Translations under genes and position numbers: made by a program
Shown: positions 1-8,986 of the stretch, one piece after another
How positions within the stretch are numbered: position 1 is the first letter of the stretch
Layout of the letters: each line of letters starts with the position of its first letter
Notes under the pieces: model-generated
The model's input: the letters and a program-made list of their open reading frames with translations, nothing else
Told to the model about the DNA's origin: nothing
The model's database searches: none
Assembly: GCA_027596945.1 (NCBI GenBank)
Contig: JADGJH010000179.1
Location: 3,589 to 26,366 of the forward strand
Length of the DNA: 22,778 nt
Direction: 5' to 3'
From: Physocladia obscura
Taxonomy: Eukaryota > Chytridiomycota > Chytridiomycetes > Chytridiales > Chytriomycetaceae

Positions 1-540
1 ACTTTGGAAAATGTGTCAGTTTAAAAGAATAATCAAAGATAAGGACTAGTAGTTGAAAGCAGATGAAGATATCACAGGCTCCGGAAATCGTGAGAACGAA
101 ACGGCTTTTGCGCTCAAAGAGTCGGCGCACAAACAAAATCGGAATTTCCGAGCTTAACACTATGCTCTCATTGAGAATGCGCTAGGTGAAGATAGAGATC
201 GGATTGTCATGATCCGCTAACAAAATTCTTTGCGTTGCGTAGCAGCAGCATCATCAGCAAGAATAACAACTGCTACACAGTCCCAGCAAAAACAACTGTG
301 CCAACTCAACCAGACATTTCGAACCTAGGGAAACGCGATTATTCCTACAGGACATTCATTTTTTCCCGATCATAGCAATCAAAGAAGAATGAAGATGTTT
401 GGAATGGCCAGAGATGAACTCGTACCTTGAGCGGGGTATGATTTTCGGGTATGATTTTTTTTTCCAAAAAGGCTGTTCGTTGGTCAGAGAAATAATAACT
501 GAAGATATAACAACAGCTTTCAGTACACTTTTTTGAAGTT
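1..540. other. left-edge stretch without a supportable gene
   Basis: I see no convincing gene here. On the minus strand at about 345-557 there is a 70-codon open frame with no recognisable domain and biased T/A-rich content; I treat it as 3' flank of the helicase gene. A minus-strand frame of about 35 codons (around 50-160) is open but has no start codon or homology, and could be an exon of a gene extending off the left edge. There is no tRNA-like cloverleaf, although a GGTTCGAA string occurs on the minus strand near 320-330. Confidence 0.4.
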
Positions 541-546
541 TTTATT
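541..546 (-). terminator. poly(A) signal of the DBP4 gene
   Basis: TTTATT on the plus strand reads AATAAA on the minus strand, 16 nt after the helicase stop codon (TAG at 563-565). The spacing fits a cleavage and polyadenylation signal for that gene. Confidence 0.5.
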
Positions 547-562
547 AGAGACCGCATTAAAC

Positions 563-3500
563 CTAAGTTTTTTTTAGTAAATTGGCTGCAATGCTCTCCA
601 AATCTTGTGTTTTTGCCAAATATGACGACAACTTCTGCTTCTTACGCTTGACCCCAGAATTTTTAAGCTGTTGAGTATCTTCATTTGCATCTTCGTCCAT
701 GTTTTCAAACTCCATATTTCCACGCTTTCCTGCTCTCGCGGGCATGACAAAATCCTCATCAAGGTCAATATTCAAGTTTTCTGAGCTTTCACCATCATCT
801 GCATTACTACTCAATTCGGCATCAGATTCCCATGCTCCTCGATCAAAACTTCCTCTCTCTCCATCAAACGTCACAGAGGATCCGTCGTCTTCAAATTCAC
901 CGTCGCTATTATCATTCTTTTCGCTCTGCGATTCATCTCCTGAATCCACATCTACAGCAACACGAACTCCTCCAGACTGTTTTTCAAATTTTAGTTTTAT
1001 TTTAAAAGGTGAAATTCCACTAACCTCAATTGCATCCAGTCCCATGGCAGCTCGTTCTTTCACTTTCTGTAAAAGTCTTTTCTCTTTTCTCTTTTGGCGA
1101 ACAATATCCTTGTCTTCAACATCAGCAACCTTCATTCCTTTTGTTTGAACTTCCAAATGTTGTGCCTGGCGAGATGCGATTGATCCTTTTGCTTCAAATT
1201 CTTCCAAAGTCTCAAGCGCATTATCAATTGGCTGATTGTGACAAAATAAATGAGATTTAATTTAGTAAATTTATATAAACTCACATTTCCTTCCTCATCA
1301 AATTCAATCTTCTTTGATAACCCTCGACTTGTAAGCTCCTTAATTTTTGCCTTCGTAAGTTCCTTCTTCGTTGGCGCCTTTTCCGGGTAACCCTGTTGAA
1401 TATTGATAAATATCTGAGGTTGTTATGATTGTATTCTTCATTGTTTTCATATACTTGCCGCAGTTTCAACATCTTCTACATCATGATTTCTTCGCACAAC
1501 TCCAAAAAAGTCTTCATCTTCATTATCTCCGCCGTTTCCATCGTCAGCGCGCATTTTTTGGTAATGTTCAGATAAAACGGTTTTGTTTTTTGCTTGGAAC
1601 ATTTTTTCGACTTTCGTTAAAGGTTGCTGTGAAAGTAATTGCACTTTAAAAACAGGTGGAATTAAAAAAAGAAAGAAAAAAATCACTTTTTTTGTCGTTT
1701 TCGCGACTGTCGCACTCTCATCTGCACTTGATTCTTCAACCAATTCGTCATTACTGATTCCAAGATTCGATAAGTCTTTTGCTTTCTGCCTAACGGCATT
1801 TTTGGCACCGTTGGCGCTTTTTTTGATAAACTTGACAACTGGGGCGCCCGGTAGACCCAAACTTTCTGCAAAAGCTTCTAAAGGTAATTTTGAAACATCG
1901 AATATTTCCTTATTTGCTTGCAAGTGAATGGATCGAATATAAGAGATGAAAGTCTGAATTTTAAGGTAAGTTTTAAAATGTAGCGGCAAGTGATTAACAA
2001 ACCTTTTGCCCCAAATATTTGATCTCCGGATCTTTGCTGCAGAACATAACCATTTGCTGTCTAATACTCTTGATTTTACTAGGGTTGACTCGAATTTTTT
2101 CCACAACGACTTTCCGTTTTGCCAATGCTTCAAGCATCCCAGACTCTTCATCTGGCGTAAGAAACATAAGCGCATTTCCGACTTGCTCATATCGGGCTGT
2201 GCGACCAACACGATGAATATACGTGCTTACATCTTCAGGACAATCAAGTTGAATAACCCAGTCAACGGCCGGAAAATCAAGCCCGCTAATTCGTGTGAGT
2301 AAGCGTGAACGATACCAACAACAAATAATAAAACCAACCGCGCTGCAACATCTGTTGCGAACAAGCAAATGGCTGTCTTTCTGCAAAAAGTTTCAAATAT
2401 TGCGAGACGTTTTGGTTGTTTTTGTTTTCCGTGCATATGCATTAAAGGGATCCCTGGGTGCAGCTTGCAAAAAGTCTCAAAAATGAATCGCACCTGTCAG
2501 GCCAAAAATTAAGCACTCTGGGCCTTAATTCAATCATGAAACCACACTCTTAATTTCACCTGCTTACAACTTGACGCAAACACGAGAATCTTTTGTTTTA
2601 AATGCGTCTTTAAAAATGAAAATAGCATATCCAGCTTTTGCGATAAGTCGATTACAGCATATCGCTGTGTGAGAGTTTGTGGAGTTGCACTGTCACTCGC
2701 TTCATGGACATTGACATACTCCGGATCCTGATTTTTTTTATTGCAAATAAAATTAGTGAAGAAACACGAAAAAAAGAATAAAAGAAATAAAAGAATAAAA
2801 GAAATAAAAGAATACTCACCACCAAACTTAATCTTGCCAAATCTTTGACACTTTTTGTTTGAGTTGCACTAAACAGTAAAGTTTGACGACCTTGTTGGGG
2901 CAAATTCGCAATGATTGCATTCAGAGTTTTTTCAAATCCACCGTCAAGACATCGATCAGCTTCATCAAGAACTGTAAAAAATCTCATTTCAGTTATCTGC
3001 AAAACACAATAAGATTCATCTTACCCAGAATTTGCAAATTATCGCAAGTGAAATCAGGCGTTTGGTCCATATGCTGAAGCAATCGTCCAGGAGTACAAAC
3101 AAGTATGTTCATTTTTGCAATTCTTTCTTGCTCTTGTACAAGATCTTTTCCGCCAATCAAAAGACCTGCGCTGAAAGAATAGAATCGACCGACTTTTCGA
3201 ACAACTTCGAAGATTTGGAGAGCCTTCAAATGAAATCGTGTAAGTTTCACATGAATGAAATAATGTTTATACCAGTTCTCTTGTCGGGGAGACGACCAAT
3301 GCACCAAGCCCATCCAACAGACTCCATTTTTCTCTGTACAGTTTTTCCATAATCTGATTTACTCATGAGAAAAGCATATACATTTAATTACTGCCAATCA
3401 GAGAATCCTACCGGAATAACAAAAGCCAAAGTCTTCCCACTTCCAGTTTTAGCTGCTCCTAAAACATCTCGACCACTGAGCGAGATTGGCAACGAGACTT

Positions 3501-3896
3501 TTTGAATTTCTGTCATTTCAACAAAGTTTGATTTTGAAAGGCCTGCAATACGCAAGTCAGATCACACACATCGAAATTGAGACATTTCGAATTCGAAACC
3601 CAACCAGCCATACAAAGCCTCGATAAGGGTAATTCTGAAAAAATCGACTTTCCGGTATATTCGTCCTGCGTAAAGTAGAAATAGATTGAATGAGTAATGT
3701 CTAAAAAATTATTGATTGAGTAGGATTCTGGGTTTACCAGATTTTTGACTTTTTCGTTTAGCTCATCAAGTTCCTTTGCTTCAGACTTTTTCTTCAATTC
3801 ACGTTGCGAAATTGGTCGCTCTAGTTGTTTCTTTTTGCGTCCTCCTGCTTTTCCGGCTCGAAAAGGTCGACTGCTGTTTGTTTGGTTGGCATCCAT
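563..3896 (-). CDS. DBP4: DEAD-box ATP-dependent RNA helicase, DBP4/DDX10 type
   Basis: Nucleolar RNA helicase of the Dbp4 (Hca4)/DDX10 family, which acts in early 18S rRNA processing and U14 snoRNA release (family knowledge). Thirteen exons were deduced: 3738-3896, 3605-3665, 3412-3542, 3273-3353, 3025-3223, 2820-2971, 2560-2727, 2339-2493, 2003-2285, 1687-1953, 1471-1626, 1285-1392 and 563-1231, giving about 862 aa (human DDX10 is 875). Visible motifs are the Q-motif region (about 74-92), Walker [10 protein letters not shown] (103-111), PTREL (140-144), DEAD (213-216), SAT (245-247) and HRVGRTAR (393-400). Downstream are the family-specific SYIRSI and IFDVSKLP segments, then an acidic/Lys-rich tail typical of DDX10. 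All splice joints restore frame. The donor near 1471 is the least certain: GTTGAA was chosen to keep frame, and a more canonical GTATAT at 1454 does not fit. Start ATG 3894-3896 follows a non-ATG open extension. The gene is divergent from prohibitin-2. Confidence 0.93.
1627..1686 (-). other. stop-free 60-nt intron inside DBP4
   Basis: This segment has GTGATT and CACAG ends and a pyrimidine-rich, hydrophobic translation unlike the flanking charged sequence. It is 60 nt (3n), phase 0 and lacks an in-frame stop, so retention would insert 20 residues without breaking the protein. I call it an intron from composition and boundaries. An RNA-level choice cannot be excluded. Confidence 0.6.
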
Positions 3897-3929
3897 TGAA
3901 TTTTCAAAAGAAAAAAAACAAAGAAAAAG
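3897..3929. promoter_or_regulatory. 33-bp divergent intergenic region between DBP4 and PHB2
   Basis: Only 33 A-rich bases separate the two opposite start codons. No TATA box or clear element is visible in it. The 5' UTRs are therefore either extremely short or overlap the opposite gene, and promoter elements probably lie inside first exons. That last point is inference. Confidence 0.6.
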
Positions 3930-5410
3930 ATGTCGAGATTTCAAAAAGCGGCAGGCAACAATAACATCCAGAAACTTCTGGAGAATGCATTCAAGTCTGG
4001 CTCGGGCACAGGATCAGGGTCGGGATCGCGCGGCTCGGGACCCAGTGCGGGCGGATTTTTAGCGTCAGGTGGTGCACTTGTCGGAATTGGTCTGCTTGTT
4101 GTTGGCGCCAACCAGTCTCTCTTCAATGGTTTCAATCTTTGCCTGCAGTTCTTTTTTTAATTTTCTTTCTTTCTCTCTATACTGTAATCGATACTGATCT
4201 GCTCTTTTCTTTAGTCGATGGTGGCCATCGCGCAGTCATGTATTCCAGAGTTTCGGGAGTCAAAACGGAGGTCTATAACGAAGGAACGCATTTTATGATT
4301 CCTTGGTTCGAGACTCCAATTATCTACGACGTCAGAGCAAAGCCAAGAAACATTGCTTCTCTTACTGGAACTAAAGGTTTTATTTCCCGAATTTTCCCTT
4401 TTTGCGAACTGGACATTCCGGAACCTCTTCGCTGCTTCATTTTCGTATTTTCGGTTTCGATTCATACTTTAAGCAGTGGATAGATCTTCAAAAAGTTATT
4501 CATCAAGAATCAGTATCCAGAGCTCAAAAAAAAAAAGGGCCACGTTGCTTTGAAATACTCAGAAAAAAACGAAACGAAAAAACAAAAGCGAAATGAATTG
4601 CTGTTATTTCTCCTATTACAATCACTGCTATTCGCTTATATTTGCCGAATTTCGAACTTCCGTCTTTGCCGTGCTTTTTTTTCTTCCGTTAATCACAACA
4701 ATTTCACAAATTTGTTAGATCTTCAAATGGTTGACATTACTTTGCGTGTTCTTTCACGCCCGAAAGTGGAAAACTTGCCGGAAATCTATAAAACGTTGGG
4801 GACCGATTTTGATGAGCGTGTGCTGCCGTCCATAGCCAATGAAGTTCTGAAGAGTGTAGTTGCACAATTTAATGCGAGTCAATTGATTACGCAACGTGAG
4901 AAGGTGTCACGACTTGTGAGGGATACTTTGACAAAGAGGGCGGCTTTTTTTAATTTGATTTTGGACGATGTTTCATTGACCCACGTTGCGTTTTCGCCAG
5001 AATTCACTGCGGCTGTTGAAGCCAAACAAATCGGTTCGTATTTTTGCTTGTCTTTCGATCGTGGGTTTTAACTTGCATTCACTACCCTTAGCACAACAAG
5101 AGGCTCAAAGAGCGACTTTTATCGTCGACCGTGCGACTCAAGAGAAGCAATCAATTATTGTTAAGGCTCAAGGAGAAGCCAAAAGTGCTGAGTTGATTGG
5201 AGAGGCGATTCGCAACAAGCCAGGATTTATTGATTTGAGAAAAATTGAAGCCGCCACTCAAATTGCACAAACTATCGCAAACAGCAAAAACAGAGTTTAC
5301 GTTGACAGCAATGCATTGATGCTGAATGTGAATGAAATGTTGAGGTTTGTAAGCAATTTTAGTATAAAGCTGCCTGTTCTGATTCCTTTAAAAATAGCGA
5401 AAAAAAGTGA
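3930..5410 (+). CDS. PHB2: prohibitin-2 (mitochondrial inner-membrane ring complex subunit)
   Basis: Prohibitin-2 forms ring complexes with prohibitin-1 in the mitochondrial inner membrane, chaperoning respiratory proteins and m-AAA protease (family knowledge). Exons: 3930-4128, 4215-4376, 4719-5033, 5092-5344 and 5398-5410, about 313 aa (usual 290-315). Visible features are a basic N-terminus, a Gly/Ser-rich stretch (about 23-40), a membrane segment (about 41-62), then the SPFH core with [42 protein letters not shown] and a C-terminal coiled coil. Introns 1-3 are all phase 1 and use GTT donors. The 3' end is uncertain: splicing from GTTTGT at 5345 gives a short ending in SEKK with stop at 5408-5410; splicing from GTAAGC at 5349 gives a stop at 5428-5430; reading through gives 353 aa and overlaps the next gene. 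The first is preferred because it places the stop before the AATAAA. Confidence 0.93.
4377..4718 (+). other. 342-nt intron of PHB2, longest in the window
   Basis: The boundaries follow from prohibitin homology (…TGTK / DLQMV…). The interior is A/T-rich with no open frame that aligns to prohibitins. A 12-base match to the following exon start (TAGATCTTCAAA at about 4481 and 4716) is the only internal similarity noticed. No box C/D or H/ACA snoRNA pattern was recognised. Confidence 0.6.
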
Positions 5411-5425
5411 CTTCTCTTTTTTTGA

Positions 5426-5431
5426 AATAAA
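5426..5431 (+). terminator. poly(A) signal of PHB2
   Basis: AATAAA lies 16 nt after the preferred prohibitin stop and only 24 nt before the ATG of the next gene on the same strand, so the two transcription units are almost abutting. Confidence 0.5.
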
Positions 5432-5455
5432 GATACAAAGCAAAGAAAAAAGAAA

Positions 5456-7986
5456 ATGCGAATACATCGGCAACTAACAACTTGCTTCCAATCTCTGAGA
5501 TCGACACAATCAATTGGAAACACTATGACCGAAGATAATTGCAGAATACGATCGGGTCGACTGAGGCGGCATTTACCCTTTGTATTTCGACGTTGGATAG
5601 CATTATCGACATCGGCAACCAACCCAAACACTAGCCGAACGCGACTAGAAGAATCGATGCGACAAAGTATTGCGCAGGGACGGCCCGAAGACGCAATCGC
5701 GCAATTCAGCGCCGCGGGAATCAACATTGGCAACAGCAACAACTCAAGCATTAATGTCGAAAATGTACTTGTGCTGTTGTTGTCCGCGCTGGAAGCGGCT
5801 GGCGAAACTCGTGTACTCGGACGTGTTGCTGCATCATTGTCGGCAAGAAATTCTATCGTGAAAACACCCAATCTGGACAACGACTCAAAACCATCCTCGT
5901 TGCAGCTTGCTCTGACACGCGTGGCTCTTTTGCATCAGGCTGTTTCTTCTCCTACTCGTCTAGTTACTCTTGCGGAATCACTGAGCGATTTCGTTTCTGC
6001 ACCTGTTTCACCCTCTAATATCTATGATGAGGAAGACTTCGTATTACTTCGTCTCAAAGTTGATGTTGTACGTTTGCTGCTATATTCTGTCGCTTCCAAA
6101 GAAGCTGCACTGATTGCTCTGAAAGTGTTGCAAAGTATGGGTTCAAATTTACTGAAAATGCACGAAACTTCGGCTTTAGTTGTAAGGGTAAGATAAATCT
6201 TCAAATTCGTTTTTTGGCTTGTTTTGTACTAATTCACTGCGTAACGAAGACGTTTGCAACTCTGAAATCCTTTGACGAAATGAAATCGTTTCTTAACTCT
6301 GAAGTTGTTGATTCCCGTGATTTCCTTGTCTGGGCAGAGGCTACAAAATCTGTAGAGACGCATTCATCTCCAATCGCCGCGTTTGAATGCTATAAACAAA
6401 TGATTTACGTGATCCAAAAAAATCTGAGCGACGACAATCCTCCAGTTGAAATACCAAGTCCTGCCTTAATTTCTTCTACAACATCTTATGTTGTTTCAGC
6501 GACCGCCTATCTAATGAAAACTCTTGCTGATTTTGCAGCATTTGAAGAAGCAACAGCAGTTACAGCAGAAATTATGAGCATTTTTAAGCCATTTTCCACT
6601 TCTGCTTCAGCGATCAACACTCATGAAGTATTCAAAATGCAGGCCATCAATACTGATGATGTTGTTGATGCTCTTCAAAATGGATATACACGTGTTTTAC
6701 TTTCCACACTTCGAAGTGCACGAAACGGTTCAATGAAAATGTTGCAAAGAAATGGAGTCGATCTTGAAAGTATTTTGAATTCGGCTTTTTTCAATATAAA
6801 GAGCTTTGAGAAACGTGTTTCTAGTGCAGCTAAAACAAGCCAGGAAAGTTTCTACAGAATTTTGCAGATTTATGTTGAATGCATTTGGCTCGAAACCAGT
6901 AGCTTTCTCATTGAATCAAGGAGATTCACTATTGAAGGGGCAGTGGAACTTTTCAACAATCTCAAACTTGCCGGATATCAACCTAATCTCGACGGATATC
7001 ACACAATTATTGAACTTCTTTCCAAGCCGCCAACGAAAGACTCGTTGTCATCACAAGCACAATATGCAATTCTTGATCGGAAAATCAGGCTCAAGCATAT
7101 CGAAACTCTCATGGGCTCCCTCACCCGTTCCGGTCATTCACCCAGCGGCAAAACTTATGCTTTACTTTTTCGCGCATGCTCCCCTGAACCAGGCGAACGT
7201 TATGCCGATGAAGAATTTTTGCGCCAGTACACATTGGACCAGGTTCAACGAGAAATAAAACACACGCATGCAAGTACGGCGATGCTTCTGCGCACATATA
7301 TATTGACGGGAAATGTTGAGCATGCTGTAATGTTGTGGAACGTAACGCGTACAGAAGGCACTGTTAAACGGGACCAAGACATGTATAAAGTTGTTCTCAA
7401 AGCAGCTGCGGCAAGGCAACCGCGGTTCTCGACATATGTACTGAGAGATTTGAGATATGAAATGGCCAGGGATGAGGTTGTTTGTGACTCTGCACTCGAG
7501 TTTTTTCTTGTTAAATGTGCATCAGCGACCCGAGATGTAGTCGCTGCACGCGAGATTGTAGCCGAAATGGAGGAAACTCGACTGAAACGGAGGCTGCAAA
7601 CTGTTGATGCAGATAATTTGGCAGCAGATATTGTGGATTCACGAGTTCATGGAATCGTTTTGAGGCTTGTTTTTGATGGATATGGTAGCGCGTGTTTATT
7701 TGGGCGTGATGCTTTGAAGCAAGCCAGAAATGCCGGTGGCGGGTCAGGCGCTGTTAAAGTTAGAGGAAATATTATGTCGCCAATTATTGATTGGTATTGT
7801 GGTCGTGGTGTCAGTGAACTTGATCGTGGGGTTATTGATGATATTATTGCCATAACTGATTTTTCCACAATGACTGTGGAGAGTAAGCAGCTGTCTTCTT
7901 TAGAAGATAAAAATGAATTAATTGCACATAGATCGACTATAGTGAGGGAGAAGATGCAAGGATTTTTAATGCGATTGCGCAAATAA
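5456..7986 (+). CDS. probable mitochondrial PPR-like (helical-repeat) protein
   Basis: Two exons, 5456-6187 and 6250-7986, joined by a 62-nt phase-0 intron with GTAAGA donor and a TACTAAT branch-like site at 6227-6233, encode about 822 aa. I cannot assign an ortholog. The N-terminus is rich in Arg and Ser with few acidic residues (RLRRHLPFVFRRW followed by ALSTSA), as expected for a mitochondrial presequence. The first half is alpha-helical without recognisable motifs. The second half has PPR-like helical pairs at roughly 472-505 (AVELFNNLKLAGYQPN), 525-555 (TLMGSLTRSGHSPSGKTY) and 584-632. PPR proteins bind organellar RNA for processing or translation (family knowledge), so a role in mitochondrial RNA metabolism is inferred. 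The start could also be the Met at 5525. The stop codon lies inside an AATAAA. It is the third of five mitochondrial-type genes in a row if the secreted peptide is ignored. Confidence 0.8.
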
Positions 7987-7994
7987 ACTTTATT
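7982..7994. terminator. bidirectional poly(A) signal shared by convergent genes
   Basis: The sequence reads AATAAA, one spacer base, then TTTATT, so both strands carry AATAAA back to back. The plus copy contains the PPR gene stop codon (7984-7986). The minus copy is 4 nt after the stop of the small peptide gene (7999). Cleavage 10-30 nt downstream would put each mRNA's 3' end inside the other gene. Confidence 0.55.
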
Positions 7995-7998
7995 ATAA

Positions 7999-8142
7999 CT
8001 AAATTTGAATCGGTTTTCTTCTCAAAAGCTTCCTCTTCACGATAGCCTTGTCTCTCGGATTTGGTTCCGAAGCTTGCACGATAATTGCGCACACGAGTAA
8101 AAGCAATGTTGCAATACGAGCCAACTGATTAGCGAGTTTCAT
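7999..8142 (-). CDS. small putative secreted cationic peptide (47 aa)
   Basis: An uninterrupted 48-codon frame starts at ATG 8140-8142 and ends at TAG 7999-8001. The first 24 residues look like a classical signal peptide: MKLANQLAR, a hydrophobic core IATLLLLVCAIIV, then QA before a likely cut. The remaining 23 residues carry eight Lys/Arg against two acidic residues and contain dibasic pairs (KR, RR) of the kind Kex2-type proteases cut. No family is recognised. Supporting context: an AATAAA follows the stop on the same strand, and a TGACGTAA (CRE-like) sits 63 bp upstream at 8206-8213. The weakness is the short length; a chance ORF with these features is possible. It lies between convergent PPR and same-strand ATP16 without overlapping either. 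Confidence 0.45.
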   Translation of the reverse strand: MKLANQLARIATLLLLVCAIIVQASEPNPRDKAIVKRKLLRRKPIQI

Positions 8143-8227
8143 TTTATTATTGATCTTTTTTTGGGATACTTTTTTTTTGGGAAGTTTTGTTTCTTTTTAA
8201 TCGAATGACGTAAACGAGGCGCAAACA

Positions 8228-8248
8228 CCTTTTTTATTACAAAAAAGG
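8228..8248 (-). terminator. hairpin with embedded poly(A) signal after ATP16
   Basis: CCTTTTTT, a five-base loop, then AAAAAAGG form a perfect 8-bp inverted repeat. On the minus strand the loop and 3' arm contain AATAAA (8233-8238), 22 nt after the ATP16 stop codon, so this is the probable 3'-end signal of that gene. Confidence 0.5.
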
Positions 8249-8260
8249 AATTCGCGCTTC

Positions 8261-8986
8261 TTAAGCTTTTGCAGCAGCAAGTACGGCTTCGAACAATTCA
8301 AATTCGACTCTTGCCTCGGCCTTCTCTTTTTCCGATGCACCAGAAGCGCTCAGTCTTTTCGAAGCTTCGTCAGCACCTTTCCTAGCTGCTTCCACATCCA
8401 AATCCTCAAGCGGAACAGCTTCAATTGCATTGATGTCTATGGAGGAATCGGTGTTGATTACGGCGAATCCACCAGAAACTAGTTGCAGTTGCAGTTAGCG
8501 CTTTTTAAGAGGAAAAATAAAGCAAAAAAAAATATGGCCGCTGAAAGAATATTATAAATAATAAAATAGAGAAATAGTTCAGATTGTGTACCAAAAAACT
8601 TTCTGGGCTTGTTGTCAGCCGCAAGGATTTCAATAACACTGCCGTTGTTGAGTTGAGCGATGGTTGGAACGTGGTCAGCTAGAATACCCATGTCTCCTTC
8701 CGAAGACTGGAGGTTGACTTGAGTAGCTTCGAAATCCTTAAGCAGAGTCTGCGAAAAAAAAAAAATTATAATAAGCAGCAAGATAAGGAGAAATAGAAAA
8801 AGGTACTGAGTCATTATGCAGATAGAACGATGTGGGCAAGAATGGCGCGTGATGTACCTGGTGGGGAAGCACAAAGTTGAGGCGAATCTTGCCAGCCCAG
8901 TTGGTCTCAGTCGCATAAGATCTGCGAGAAATCGCGCCGACCGAAGAGAAGCGCTGAACGATGCCGATAGATCTGAGGAAACGCAT
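8261..8986 (-). CDS. ATP16: F1F0 ATP synthase subunit delta (central stalk), mitochondrial
   Basis: Mitochondrial F1 delta (bacterial epsilon homolog) sits at the foot of the rotor stalk. Exons: 8858-8986, 8592-8748 and 8261-8478, about 167 aa (yeast Atp16 is 160). Introns: 8749-8857 and 8479-8591. The first 24 residues (MRFLRSIG…RRSYAT) form a presequence with an Arg-rich cut region. The beta-sandwich follows with LNFVLPH, QVNLQSSEGDMGILADHVPT and the family signature SGGFAVI, then the C-terminal helical hairpin ending in AAAKA. The ATG at 8984-8986 is chosen because it starts the presequence; the open frame runs further upstream to about 9106, but that portion has no presequence character. 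The gene is divergent from ATP2, the F1 beta gene, so two F1 subunits share one intergenic region. Confidence 0.93.

Noticed and set aside
300..345. GGTTCGAA on the minus strand resembling a tRNA T-arm
   Set aside because: No matching T-stem, anticodon arm or acceptor stem could be built around it.
345..557. 70-aa minus-strand frame beyond the DBP4 stop
   Set aside because: No homology, sits over the DBP4 poly(A) signal, and has the composition of AT-rich noncoding sequence.
2735..2815. A-rich AAAGAAATAAAAG-like repeats
   Set aside because: They lie within a DBP4 intron and look like simple low-complexity sequence.
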